Source of the DNA: Nectonema munidae
Taxonomy: Eukaryota > Nematomorpha > Nectonematoida > Nectonematidae
Direction of reading: 5' to 3'
Assembly (NCBI GenBank): GCA_030549495.1
Contig: JAUIRK010001051.1
Coordinates: 620,001-684,000 of the forward strand
DNA length: 64,000 nt
The notes below the pieces were generated by a model. That model searched no databases. It was not told where the DNA came from and saw only the letters and a program-made list of their open reading frames with translations. A program made the translations under genes and the position numbers. Shown here in pieces: positions 35,095-46,127 of this stretch. The stretch's first letter is position 1. Each line of letters starts with the position of its first letter.

Positions 35095-35186
35095 AAATTG
35101 TAAAAACTGGACACTTTATTGCTGACTAGTTTTTCGGAGAGATTAGTCAGCAAAATCAGCAATAAAGTATCCAGTTTTTACAATTT
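35095..35186. repeat. 31-bp-arm inverted repeat (hairpin)
   Basis: Arms 35095-35125 and 35156-35186 are reverse complements with one mismatch; the left arm starts aaattgtaaaaactgga. A second short pair (tgactagt/attagtca) lies inside the loop, and weaker pairing extends outside (ttataac/gttataa). Could be a miniature fold-back element or a transcribed hairpin. Confidence 0.8.
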
Positions 35187-36399
35187 TTTATATTTGTTAT
35201 AATTATTTCACCTCAACGGGCATAGCTGTCGAGAAAATTGTTTCTAAATTTATAACAATCTTAATCTTCCATCACTGTGCCCTCCTTCTTCAGATGAACA
35301 CAAACGTTAAATGCTAAGAAGTATACAAAGAGGAATTTTGATTGAAATTACAGATAAACGAGATATGTGCTGTGTGATTAAAATTATGATAAAGTTGATA
35401 ATGATGATTCATGGAGAAGAATGATACATTTTATATTCTTGTGATTCCAGCGCTTTTCTACACACATTTGTCGTGAGTCTTGCGTTGTTGTAATTTTAAT
35501 CATCACTTTCTCTCATTATAGCAGAAGTTTGTCGTGGGTCTTGCTTTGCTTTCCTCATCACTTTCTTTTCTTCAGACACGGGTCTCATTGCACAAATAAA
35601 CATCACAACACAAATATAAATTCAAAAATAACACAATTTACATATAATGTAAAGTTAACGTAAAATTTATAAGGATGCGGCTATCAAACACATTTGTACT
35701 TTTTCCTAAAAAAATTTGAGAAAGTCTTTATGACATTTATAATATATCTGATCAATTATACTTAAACATATCTTTAGTTATAAATTAGTGTAGCTTAAAT
35801 TTTTTAAAGTTAATTCTTCAAAGAGTAAGGCAATGGCTGTTTTCACGCAAAAAGAGAATTCATAATATCAAGTTGAATAAACTAGGTGTTGAGTTCGTAA
35901 ATAAGGTATATTTTTTAGGCTTGATTAATTAATGAAAACCAAGTTACAAAACAAGTAAATTTATCACATTTGCAATCAATAGGTTGTTTATATTCACATT
36001 TTACAAAAATATCACAGTTTTAAATAAAAAAAAGGAAATGAGGAAAAGGGGCTTGAAAACAACCTCTCTCTCTCTCGGCACTGAGAAATGTCAAAATATA
36101 TATATGGTTAAAATGCTTTTTTCCTTATTGTTGTAGTGTTTATCTTACTAAATAAAGCAGATTAAAAGTAAAGCATATTTATTTAAATAATATAACAGAG
36201 CAAATATTATATTATTATTATTAATGATGAAACTCATAATAATCAATGAAATATGAATTAGTTTAAAATAGAAGCAATACTAAAATTCCTATACAAATTT
36301 TTATTATTTTCATATTCTGTGTATATAACATCTTTTCTTCTTTCTTTTTTTGCGTGCACCAGTAAAACTTTTCCAAACTCTCTAAGTGGGTCCATCACT

Positions 36400-36495
36400 T
36401 AAAATTTTAATAATTTTACACATACTATAAACAAAGATGGATGAAACAAATAGCCTATGAGACAATTTGTCCATGGGGCGAAATGTCTGTCGACC
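36400..36495 (+). mobile_element. Solo end of the GGGGCGAAATGTC element family
   Basis: The reverse complement of the left part of the element at 46128-46452 is matched here: ttttaataattttacacat, acaaagatggatgaaac, agcctatgagacaatttgtc, ending gggcgaaatgtctgtcgacc at 36495. The other end is missing. Confidence 0.75.
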
Positions 36496-36849
36496 TTTGA
36501 GGTGATGCATACTTGTGGCAATGATGGGTAAAAGTGATGAGGAAAATATGAAAGTCTTAAGACAGTTGGAAACATGTGTTTATTTAAGCGCTAGGATCAA
36601 AGTACTTAAAATTGTATCGTTCTTCTCCACATATCACCATTCTCCTAGAACCGAAATAAATATAGAACCATGTGCAGTGTGTAGGAGTATATAGTGGAGA
36701 GATGGGAAGAGAAGATAAGGTATATATATATATGAATATAACAGTCGTAGATTAGACGTACAAAATACACGTATATGTGCTTGTAGTAGAGGCCATGCTT
36801 AAATGTCATAAAAATAATGATCGGGGGCAGGCAAAGCTTAAAATGAAAG

Positions 36850-36855
36850 TTTATT
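36850..36855 (-). promoter_or_regulatory. Polyadenylation signal, canopy gene
   Basis: AATAAA on the minus strand, 41 bp beyond the stop of the canopy gene. Confidence 0.65.
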
Positions 36856-36895
36856 ACAAAAGTAAGAAATGATCACATCAATGCGCTTGGTTGCA

Positions 36896-37534
36896 TTAAA
36901 GTTCGTCTCCCAGCCTCCTTCCTTCCACATCCTTCAAGCAGGACGTGTCTTCTGTCCCACTCTGATTGGCCAGGACTGCGTTGCGGCACAAGAAGTTGAG
37001 GAGATTTGGAGAGCGTTTCCATTGCACCAGGTACCAGTCCTCGATCGTGTCGTAGAATGTTTCGTGTATCGATTCGCACTTCAGTTTCAGACGCATAATT
37101 TCAACAGAGGGGGTCTCCCACAAATCCTCAGGAATGCCCAAATCCACTTTAACGCCTTTACGCCTGAGATTCGTCAACGTTCGCATTGTCTCGCTCTTAC
37201 CCTTCGCGTAGCGCTCATTCGGGGGGCGTTCCTTGTGAACGTCAAAGCCCAAAATAGCGTCGCACAGCCCATCCATGATTTCGATGAACCTTAGCTCCGA
37301 ACTTTGGTAGTCTTGGAGTTTGTGGTTGAGGGCGTGAGATCCGATCTTTAGCTTTTCCGAGCTCTCACTCGACGTGTGCATTCTTGAAAGGAAGAGATCG
37401 ACAAGCACTTTGCACGCTTCGCACTGTGTAGGCATTCTTACGCCATCGTCATCTTCAGCAGAATTGGAAGAAGAGGAGAAGCAGAACGGGATGAAGAGTA
37501 GAAATACCCACGCCATACTCATCAGTGTCATCAT
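36896..37534 (-). CDS. Canopy-family (CNPY3/4-like) ER protein
   Basis: 212-residue single-exon frame. Canopy proteins are saposin-like ER proteins; CNPY3 and CNPY4 are known to assist surface expression of Toll-like receptors. Residues 1-20 form a hydrophobic signal peptide. The mature part has the family cysteines C38-E-A-C41, C91, C153 and C183, plus the SSELRFIEIMDGLC (78-91) and VDLGIPEDLWETPSVE (130-145) signatures and EDWY (165-168). The last residues are G-D-E-L, one change from the KDEL/HDEL retention signal, which suggests ER residence (inference). The ATG at 37534 directly precedes the signal peptide. No intron is needed. The family is clear; CNPY3 versus CNPY4 is not. Confidence 0.9.
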   Translation of the reverse strand: MMTLMSMAWVFLLFIPFCFSSSSNSAEDDDGVRMPTQCEACKVLVDLFLSRMHTSSESSEKLKIGSHALNHKLQDYQSSELRFIEIMDGLCDAILGFDVHKERPPNERYAKGKSETMRTLTNLRRKGVKVDLGIPEDLWETPSVEIMRLKLKCESIHETFYDTIEDWYLVQWKRSPNLLNFLCRNAVLANQSGTEDTSCLKDVEGRRLGDEL

Positions 37535-38954
37535 ACAATTTTAAAGCTCGTTTGAATGAGGTCGTTTGTGTGATAGCAAGGTATTTTTTTAGGAATCGAA
37601 ATTTTTAAGAGATTTAGGATTCTTAAAAACGATTCTTCTAAATTTATCCGTTTTCATGAATCTATAAACAAAAGAACTCATAATGAATTATTTTTAGTTT
37701 CAGAAGATATTTCTTTATATCGTCTTAAATCTCATCAAATAAGCATAGTTAAAAAATTTGACAATATACTTTAATAAAAATTCCTCTATTATAATAGAAA
37801 AGTCTCGATACAAACTTTTTGTTCCTTAATTTCCTTAAACTTTACTCATTTAAATAATAAAGATGCATGATGATTTGAGATACTATTGGGAAGATTGGTC
37901 GGTCTTAAATGACTTAATTTGATTTTAGCTTAGTCTCTTATTGAAACTTAACAGTAATTGGATGCGGTACCTCCAAAAGGCATATTTACAAATTCTATAT
38001 CAGAAAAGATTGAATGAAACAGAAGAAACCGCCCCCCTGAATAATTTTAGGGATGTGCGCCCCTGGTTTCTTAATAAATTTGTTTACTTTTTGAATCTCC
38101 AAATACAAAACAATTATTATGTTACACTTGCAAAACATATAAAAAAAATGACGAAGACTATTAGAGAATGCTTTATGCTTTTTCAAGGAGTGAATTGATG
38201 TAGTTTTTATAACTAAACACAATATATTTTATTCAAAAAATATATCTATTTTTAATTAGGAAAAAATGTTTTCTATTCTTTTTCAACAATAAATGAATAA
38301 TTTATTAGTGTTTATTAAATAAATTCTAGTTTTTATAAATTTTTTACAATTATTTTTTTTTTTTAATTCAATAAATACACAAAAATAATTAAAATTAAAT
38401 ATATAATACAAAATAATAAATCTTTTTGTCAAAGTTTAATGTGTTCAAATTTGAGTTGAGTCACTTATGATCCAGTTTAAAAAATGAATATTACAATAAG
38501 TCTCAATGGGTCAGATGTGAACAATGGAATTTTTTGAGAAGTTGCGAAACAAAATTATTTTTTTGTTATCTATTCTTAGTTAGGTTATAAAATGGTTAAA
38601 AAACGGTGACGGTCTTCATTTTACTATACTTCACTTTCTAAATTTCAAAGGGTAGTCAAATGCATATCAATATTCCATTGTATCTTTCTTTATAAGCAAA
38701 TGTTTTTTTGATAGATATGAAGCTTGAAAAAACTAAGCAAGGTTTAAAAAAACATTGTAATAAATTTTTCACTCTTGTTTTGCTCCTTGTTTACTCTTAT
38801 GAAGAATTTTTGGGTTTTGTAGCTCAAGTCAAACCTCAAAGCAAGTTGAATGTTTCAAAGTGCCAAAAAATCGACTTAGCAATGTTTAGTTTAGTGTATA
38901 AATATCATTGAAAAGTAGGGCACATCGAGTGTAAATGATGATAGAAAACTAATT
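37535..38954. other. Intergenic region between canopy and FAN1 genes
   Basis: AT-rich. The only feature seen is a hAT-type end at 38020-38065. No promoter motif was identified for the canopy gene. Confidence 0.5.
38020..38065 (-). mobile_element. Solo end of the CAGGGGCG-type hAT family
   Basis: Reverse-complemented it reads caggggcgcacatccctaaa, then attatt and a GGGGGGCG run. It matches the left end of the element at 44440 over about 30 bp. No partner end found. Confidence 0.65.
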
Positions 38955-38960
38955 TTTATT
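38955..38960 (-). promoter_or_regulatory. Polyadenylation signal, FAN1
   Basis: AATAAA on the minus strand, 70 bp beyond the FAN1 stop. Confidence 0.6.
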
Positions 38961-39029
38961 GCAGCATTTATAAATGGAGTGTATGTATCTATAGTAGATG
39001 AATAATAGCACTCGCTTCAGATTCTTTAC

Positions 39030-41831
39030 TCAAGACGAAACGACATGACACACTTCAACATCGATGCCACTGCAGCGCAAAAAGTGAAGCCAGATTCTCT
39101 GTCTTTCCGACAACTTGTCTCCTGGACCTTTTACTTCCACTAGTTTGGCTGTCATCGTGTTCACACTCCAGACAAGCAGGTCGGGCAAACCACTTCGGTA
39201 CTTGCGGTAATTCTTGATGATCCGCTCACACACAAGCAGGAGATTCTTCTTTTTGAAGCAGGAAATGAATTCGTGAGCTTCCTCCAAGCTTGAAAACAGT
39301 TTCCAGTTCACGCCAAGACACAGCTTGCCAAAATGAGTCGCCCACAAACCGCGAAACTCTACATTGAACTCTTCAACAGTCATTCCGTTGAGGCGGTCCA
39401 GGCGCATGTCAATCATGTCTTTACGTGCTTTGTAAAAGTGCTCTCCCGACTCCATGTCGAGCGGACAGATTTGCAGGGAGTATCTAAAGGCATCCTTCAC
39501 AACAGAAGAAAAGATTTCGCGCCAAAACAAAATCATAGTGAGGGAGCAGAAGACAGCGCCCTCGCAATGCAAGCCCTTGGAGTATCCTTGCAAGAAATAG
39601 TGACGCAGCGCCGCATTCTCTACACTGCAGTACGTTTTAGCGAGAGATGTTGATCGTCTGCCTCCCAAGCCAGACAATCCATCTTCATCGGCATCTTCAA
39701 CCAATTCATCATAAGTAAAAACGCTTTTCCCAACTTGTCCAGGCAGACTGTCAACTTTTTTCATCAAAACCTGGACGCTATTACACACCTCATTTCCATT
39801 TGTAGGGTCGAACAACTCGAACTCATCCTCCCATGACCCACTCTTCAAGAGCTCCTCGTCGATATTGCAACTCTGCTTCCTGCACAACGCTCGATATCTC
39901 TTTACAATCAAGATCCTTTTTTCATCGCTCACGTTTTCGTCTTTCAGGGCGAGACAGCAAAAGTCTAGGGCTTCCTGCGGCCTCTTCAAGTGAAAGTCCG
40001 TGATCAAGGTCAAGCGGTCCCACCATTTTCCCCGTACCAAGGGATTTTTGGTAGAAGACGCATTATTCAACAATTTTTCCAACTCCTCACGCGCTCTTGC
40101 ATACTGTTTCGTCTTTTCCAGTGCTTCCACGCCGCATGACACCATTCTCTGTAAAAGATTGAAGGGTGTGTACTTCTTTAGGAAAGGAGGCAGCGCGTTT
40201 GTTTCAGTGTTCTGACTTCTTATGCCGTTCTGCCTCCAAAATTCGTTAGAAGAGAATTCAAAAATTTGCAAGGCATTTTCTTGATGCTCTTCGTCGCTAA
40301 AATTTTCAAGATAGAAAAGTAGTTGGTGATATTTTTGAAGAAGTTCATAAAACTCTTGAAATTCTTCTCTTGATTGATAAATCACTGATTTCCTTTCACA
40401 AGTGTATTCAGGATATCCTAGTTCCTTCTCTAAGAAAAGATTTCGATTTAAAAAAGCTCTAAGCTTTTCAGGAGAGTGTTCGAAGCAAAGATGCAAAGAG
40501 AACAAAAGGTACATTTTACGAAACACTTCAACTCTAACCGAACACATCTGGTACATGTGCGGCACAAACTTTAGCGCTTTCGAAAAAATATTTTTGACGA
40601 GGCTTTCTTTTGAGATAAAAAAACTTTTTTGCTTCATCAAATTCTCGATCTCTTTAATGATTTGAGGCTTGGTAGTCAAATTTGACTTTTTAATGCATAG
40701 CACTTCTTTGCTCAGTTCCTTTAGATCGGGAAGCACGAGGATGTCAAGAACTTCCGATAAATCTTTCAAAATTTCTTCTGAAAAAATGAACCCGTATTCA
40801 ATCAACTCTTTTCCTGCCTTCAACAAATCCTCGTCTTTCAACCCCGACTTTTTAATCTTGGACACTTTAATCCACTTTGAAATTGAGTTGAAAAGTTTTG
40901 TGTAGAGGACCTGCGCGTTGAACGAGAGGTTGCAGAAAACGTGCATGACGAGCTTTTCTTGAGTTGTGAAAACAATGGCATCATCCATGTTGTTGGTGAC
41001 GCAATGAACCACTTGTAGAAAATTTTTGAGGAAGTACGGTTTGGGTTTGGGAATGAGATCTTTCAAAATATTCATCAAATCTAGATCGAGGTTATATGGC
41101 TTGAGATCAGGGAAAATATCTGTATTCTTCCAAAGTTCTTCTATTCTCAGCTTCTTTTTACTTGGAGATGAGCCAGTACTGCTATTCAGTAGATCTTTTT
41201 TTATTTTGACTTCACCCGTATTCTTAATTACATTCGATTTACTTTCCTTTTTATCTTTCAAAAGTTGTGGTGTAGAACATGTATTTATTTTTTGGTCAAC
41301 AGGTACATATTTCACTTCTGCTCTATTTACAGGTGATGAACAGTCCGAATCCAATTTCCTGAGTTGAGCCTGTGCTAATTTAATGGTTGGAGCTTGGGCA
41401 AGGTTACGATTTATACTCTGAAGAGATCTTTGCCTTGTTCTACTCATTTTCATGGTGTAGTCAAATTCACTTTCAAAAGATGAATCACTGTACTCTACTT
41501 TGATAAAACAACTGTCAGGCTTTTCCCCATCTTTAATTGGTCTGTTTTTTACGCTTTGAGTAGAGTGGGAAAGACATTCTACTTCTGCAACTTCTACACA
41601 TTCACTTTTTTTATTTTTGGCAGAAATGCGAGCACTTTTTCGTGCTTTATTAGAACAAACTTTAACATCACATGCATCTTTACTATTTTCTTCGCTTTCA
41701 ATGACAACAACATCCTTTGACGTTATTGGACAGAAATTTTTAGTGTGGTCGTTGATCTGGTAGGTAGCAACCGACTTATCACATCGAGAGCAGTTGGTAA
41801 ACGTGGAATTGACCTTGGTAAAACTGCTCAT
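39030..41831 (-). CDS. FAN1: Fanconi-associated nuclease 1 (FAN1)
   Basis: 933-residue single-exon frame. FAN1 is a structure-specific 5' flap endonuclease/exonuclease that acts in interstrand crosslink repair. A UBZ-type zinc finger is at the N-terminus (C14-x2-C17 ... H29-x4-C34), which in the family binds ubiquitinated FANCD2. Residues about 40-230 are a low-complexity, charged and serine-rich linker. The central helical region (about 240-740) fits the SAP/TPR part. The VRR-Nuc domain closes the protein with P883-D884 ... E899-V900-K901, the PD-(D/E)xK catalytic triad, and its D-x14-E-x-K spacing equals that of human D960/E975/K977. The final EVCHVV is also conserved. Human FAN1 is 1017 residues. 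ATG at 41831 precedes the zinc finger; an upstream ATG reaches a stop within two codons. All key residues are present, so the gene looks functional. Confidence 0.96.
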   Translation of the reverse strand: MSSFTKVNSTFTNCSRCDKSVATYQINDHTKNFCPITSKDVVVIESEENSKDACDVKVCSNKARKSARISAKNKKSECVEVAEVECLSHSTQSVKNRPIKDGEKPDSCFIKVEYSDSSFESEFDYTMKMSRTRQRSLQSINRNLAQAPTIKLAQAQLRKLDSDCSSPVNRAEVKYVPVDQKINTCSTPQLLKDKKESKSNVIKNTGEVKIKKDLLNSSTGSSPSKKKLRIEELWKNTDIFPDLKPYNLDLDLMNILKDLIPKPKPYFLKNFLQVVHCVTNNMDDAIVFTTQEKLVMHVFCNLSFNAQVLYTKLFNSISKWIKVSKIKKSGLKDEDLLKAGKELIEYGFIFSEEILKDLSEVLDILVLPDLKELSKEVLCIKKSNLTTKPQIIKEIENLMKQKSFFISKESLVKNIFSKALKFVPHMYQMCSVRVEVFRKMYLLFSLHLCFEHSPEKLRAFLNRNLFLEKELGYPEYTCERKSVIYQSREEFQEFYELLQKYHQLLFYLENFSDEEHQENALQIFEFSSNEFWRQNGIRSQNTETNALPPFLKKYTPFNLLQRMVSCGVEALEKTKQYARAREELEKLLNNASSTKNPLVRGKWWDRLTLITDFHLKRPQEALDFCCLALKDENVSDEKRILIVKRYRALCRKQSCNIDEELLKSGSWEDEFELFDPTNGNEVCNSVQVLMKKVDSLPGQVGKSVFTYDELVEDADEDGLSGLGGRRSTSLAKTYCSVENAALRHYFLQGYSKGLHCEGAVFCSLTMILFWREIFSSVVKDAFRYSLQICPLDMESGEHFYKARKDMIDMRLDRLNGMTVEEFNVEFRGLWATHFGKLCLGVNWKLFSSLEEAHEFISCFKKKNLLLVCERIIKNYRKYRSGLPDLLVWSVNTMTAKLVEVKGPGDKLSERQRIWLHFLRCSGIDVEVCHVVSS

Positions 41832-42818
41832 ACTTTCATTCCATGGTGCTTTTTTATCTTAGATTTAAAAGGTAAATTTGTTAAAAAGTTTTCATAAATT
41901 TGTGCACATTATTATTCAACTGACATATAAGAAAAATTGATTATTGACTTTGATTGAAAAAAAGCCCGATAAGATTTAAAGATGAACAAAAACAACGAAT
42001 AAATAAGTCAAGTAGGCCAGATAATTCACAACTCATATATTGAGATTTGAGATAGCAAAAATAAGCAATTTAATAATTTCAGTGAGACTGAGAACATACT
42101 TAACTAAAACGAAGTTGGTCATTTCTAGTTTAGAAATAGTTAGGTTCATAATGCGCCATTTCATTTTATTTCAATCAAATAAAAAAAGTTGTTTGAAGCC
42201 AGCGATACGAAATCCAAAATAAAAAGGGATACCATTTAAGATACGATAAATAATTTAAAGTTGCCAATGAATAATGTTTGCTCTGATGTATTGATTTTTG
42301 GTTGAGAAACCTTGGAATTTAGTTTGCAAGGAATGATCATTTTTGCTATTTTTACGTTCATTTTATTTTTTGTGGCTAATTTCGATGTCATACATTATTT
42401 TAACAAGCATGGCATTTGATGGTAATCTCATCATCAAATATCACGTTTTTTCTTTCTTTTGGCTTAATTAAAGACGTGATAAATATATTAAAGTTTGTAT
42501 TTTTGTTTAAAGGCTAGTTTGAAGTATATTTTTTGATGGGATTTATAAGATACAAGTATTTCTGTTTGCATGTATTGTGCCTTAGTTTATAACGTGTGGC
42601 TCTATTCTTCTTATTTCTTGTCCTTATTGTTTGGCTTGCTTTCTTTTTCATCCATATTTTTCCTCATCTTTTTATTTTCAAACTTAAATGTTCTAATTTT
42701 TGAATTAAAAAATAATTACGTTCTTACATAAACTGACGACAATACTGTCCCGTCCAAAAACTGAAACATAAATTATAGAACAAAATTAAATTTTTGGTTC
42801 AAAAAATGATGTTTTTAT
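41832..42818. other. Intergenic region upstream of FAN1
   Basis: AT-rich; likely holds the FAN1 promoter (minus), but no specific element could be identified. Confidence 0.4.
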
Positions 42819-43824
42819 CGTGTCTGGACATCTGGCCCAAAGACAATTGGCCGACAGACATTTGACCGAATGGACATTTAGCCGACATACATCTGGCTGA
42901 ACAGACATTTGACCGAACCGACATTTCACCAAACGGACATTTGAGCGAACGGACATTTGATCGAATAAACAATTGAATAGATTTTAGAATTTAGAATAAA
43001 CATTTAGTATAGTTAAAATAATGTTAGTTAGTTTTAGTATAGTTAGAATATTGTTAGTCTTAGAGTTGGTGTTATTACAGTTAGAATATTGTTAGTTTTA
43101 ACGTTAGTGTTAGCATAGTTAGTATATTGTTAGTGTTAGTATTGTTAGAATATTGTTAGAGTTAGATTTAGTATAGTTAGAATATTGTTAGTCTTCGAGT
43201 TGGTATTAGTATAGTTAGAATATTGTTTTAACGTTTGTGTTAGCATAGTTAGAATAATAGTTAGAATATTGTTAGTGTTAGTATAGTTAGAATGTTGTTA
43301 GTTTTAGAGTTAGATTTAGCATAGTTAGAATATTGTTATTTTTAGAGTTAGGTTTATCATAGTTAGAATATTGTTAGTCTTAGAGTCGATGTTAGTATAG
43401 TATAGCATATTTTCAAATCCAACCATAAAATGGAATATTGTGGGACAGTTTTTTGTGGGTCAGTAATTAGTTAGACACTTATAACCTACAAAAATATAGC
43501 AAATTAGTCCTGAGTGAGCAAGAGTGATTGATTACATAGATGCTTAATACTCTATGAACGAAAGTCCGAATGCAGTTATAAGCGTGAAACTTGTGCTCTG
43601 TAGACGAATACATTTCATTGGTGGCACGTAAGGATATACAAAATTGTGTTATAAATAGCTCTAATTTCTCTTTAGTTTCCGGACATTTGGCCGAAAGATC
43701 AATTGTCTGTTCTGTCAAATGTCCATTCGGTGAAATGTCTGTTCGGCCAAATGTACGTCGGCTAAATGTCCATTCGCTCAGATGTCTGTCGGCCAATTGT
43801 CTTTCGGCTAAATGTCCAGGTACC
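42819..43824. mobile_element. 1-kb element with inverted ends made of short units
   Basis: The left arm (42819-42975) and right arm (43680-43824) are reverse complements over at least 90 bp. Both are built from repeats of the type 'ggacatttggccgaa', e.g. agacaattggccgacagaca in both arms. The interior is a minisatellite with no coding capacity. The candidate 8-bp duplication gtttttat lies at 42811-42818 and 43825-43832. The superfamily is uncertain; the 8-bp duplication would fit hAT-like elements. It shares architecture with the element at 46128. Confidence 0.8.
43010..43400 (+). repeat. ~40-bp minisatellite inside the 1-kb element
   Basis: About nine degenerate units centred on atagttagaatattgttagt, with variable gttttagagttrg(a/t)(g/t)tta spacers. 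It forms the whole interior between the inverted arms. Confidence 0.8.
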
Positions 43825-43832
43825 GTTTTTAT

Positions 43833-44439
43833 TGTGACCTAACTAAATTAATTTTGATGAGAAAAAAAGCTAAGGCATAAAAAATACAATATTAAAATCA
43901 AAAAAATTTTCCAATAAAAATTGAATAAAAAATATTATAACCTAACTGATCCTTAAAATGTTGAAATAGTGAATTTTTGAATAAATTTTATTTTTACCAG
44001 TGTGAAATTTTTTTTTCTAATTAAAGTTTTGTATCTTATTTTTAAAATATTGATAGAGTTACTGGCTATACTTAAATTTCTTATATTAAGCATATAATAG
44101 TCTGGGAAGAGGCGTCAGGTTTATCACTCGTGCGTGGTCTTGTCAGCCCAATGATTGATATCTATTTAATAAATTTAAATAAAACCCCTCTGGAACCCTC
44201 AATAAAATGTTTTTAGCGCGGTCTCTGCCGTGGTTCTTTCTAATTTATTTCATGAAAGTGAGAAAAAAGCAGTTACAGTATTTAAGAGCACATTACTGGA
44301 ATTTTAATACGAGCGACCCTGAAATTTTTGTCCTATGGCGCCACCACATATGCATATGCGGGCTGAGTAAAACCGATAATGTTAAATAGAAAAAGTCTAA
44401 CATGGCCTACGAAGAAAAATTTTATTGTACACTTTAGAA
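43833..44439. other. Intergenic spacer, no gene recognised
   Basis: AT-rich sequence between two transposons. Confidence 0.4.
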
Positions 44440-44672
44440 CAGGGGCGCACATCCTCAAAATTATTGGGGCGAAATTTTTTTGTTGCAATTTTCAAAATTA
44501 GTGGTCTGGAAATACCACGGGAGACCAAATATTCAAGCAATCCTTTAAAATAGAATATATTCACCTCATACCTAAATTTATAAGACTACTTTATATTTTT
44601 TTTACAAAATTGGTGAATTTAAATACTATACTTCTAGCGAAAATATTTTAATTAAATTTGCATATCGAATAT

Positions 44673-45227
44673 GGTGCGCAGAAAAAATACCCCCAATTAA
44701 AAAGTAGGAAAAAATGCCCTCGATTAAAAAGTAGGAAAAAATGCCCCCCTGTAAAAATGCCCCAATTTAAAATTTCAAAAAATTATTAATTAAAAAAAAT
44801 TTTTTTTAAAAAGATATGTCAAATAAAGATTTTTGTATAAAAAAAAGGTTAACTTTTCATCTAAAACATTTAAAATTTAAGTAAAGTAAACTAAAAAACT
44901 CAGCACACGACAATTTTTTAAATATAAAAAAATTTTTTATAAAAGCAAATATTTTTGGACTTTGTGTGTATCATAACACTTTCTAAATATAATTTGTATT
45001 TTAACAAATCTGCACCTTTGCTATTGTTTTCAAGAACCTTATAAAGAAAAACCCTATTAATTAAGAAATTTTAAAAATTTAGCCTTTCAAAACGGTACCA
45101 AATAAAAATATTTATATAATTAAAAAAAATCCTGAAAATCAAAAATTAGGGGGCATTTTTTCCTACTTTTTAATTGGGGGCATTTATTTCGGGGGCATTT
45201 TTTCTGGGGGCATTTTTACCTACAATC
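44673..45227. mobile_element. MULE-like miniature with GCCCCC-unit inverted ends
   Basis: The left arm has repeated aaaaaatrccccc and caattaaaaagtaggaaaaa units; the right arm carries the reverse complement of the same units. The candidate 9-bp duplication is atcgaatat (44664-44672) and atcgaacat (45228-45236), one mismatch. A 9-bp duplication suggests a Mutator-like mechanism. 555 bp, no coding capacity. Confidence 0.65.
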
Positions 45228-45754
45228 ATCGAACATACACTAGTTTAAAAAAATCCAAAATTGTTAGGGGGTGGAATACGCTTTTCATTTGAAAAATGAA
45301 GTAGTCTACCAGGCACATTACAGGAATTGATGAAGGATATTTGATTCATAGAGAAAACAAATAACTTAAGGGTGGATAGTTTTATATGAGTGAAGTCAAA
45401 AAGCAAAGAGTCTACTAGACACCCTGCGATGTTTATATGAAAAAATGTGATTGATTCAGGGACAAGGGTATAAAACGAAGTTACAATTGTGCAAACAAAA
45501 ATAAAATAAAAAATTAAGATGGCATTATTTCATTTTACTCAGCATTATTCAAAAATAGTTTAAAAGCAAAATTGATACAAGCTACAAAAATCTACAAAAA
45601 GTAACATTTTGAAATGATTTGCCTTTAATAACTTTTAAGGAAAAAAAGTCTATCAGAAAAAGTTATAGACTTCAACAAAAACTAAAAAATTTTAGAGCAT
45701 AACTTAAGTTTTTTGAAAACTAATTTGACGTATCCCCTACAGCATACTCTATGG

Positions 45755-45895
45755 GTGGCATGGCAGGTTGGTTGAGATGATGGACTTAGCACGGAAGCCT
45801 CTGGATTCGATTCCTCATAGATACGAATTTGTTCATAGTTTGACATAAGCGGTACATCAGTGCCTGGTCAATGAAAATACATCCACTACCTTTTA
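45755..45895 (+). mobile_element. tRNA-derived SINE, diverged copy
   Basis: Reads ggttggttgagatgatggac, ctggattcgattcctcatag, then tttgacataagcggtacatc and ggtcaatgaaaatac. It follows the same plan as the other copies with more changes. It sits within the 44440-47551 element. Confidence 0.7.
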
Positions 45896-46127
45896 CTCAA
45901 AATTGAAAAATTTGCTACATAATTAACATACGAGAGAAAGGAAACAAAATAAACTAATAAAGCAATTTTCACTATTTTAAAATGGAACCGTTTGTTCTCA
46001 GAATAATTTCAAAATAATAGGAGGCATAAAGAACTAGAGTTTATTTGATATTTTCAAGTTTTTATAAGCAGCAAAAGCCAACCTTTAGGTAGCTAGCCCT
46101 TATAATTAGAAAATTATTTAAACTAAC

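Larger units (their letters stand above)
32774..36849. other. Intergenic region between F-spondin and the canopy gene
   Basis: AT-rich DNA with an inverted repeat at 35095 and a transposon end at 36400. A CT microsatellite lies near 36066 and a TA microsatellite near 36722. No coding potential recognised. Confidence 0.6.

Noticed and set aside
36869-37294. 141-codon plus-strand frame
   Set aside because: Antisense shadow of the canopy gene.
43479-43842. Frames rich in histidine/arginine or serine/cysteine on both strands
   Set aside because: Translations of the inverted-repeat arm of the element at 42819-43824.
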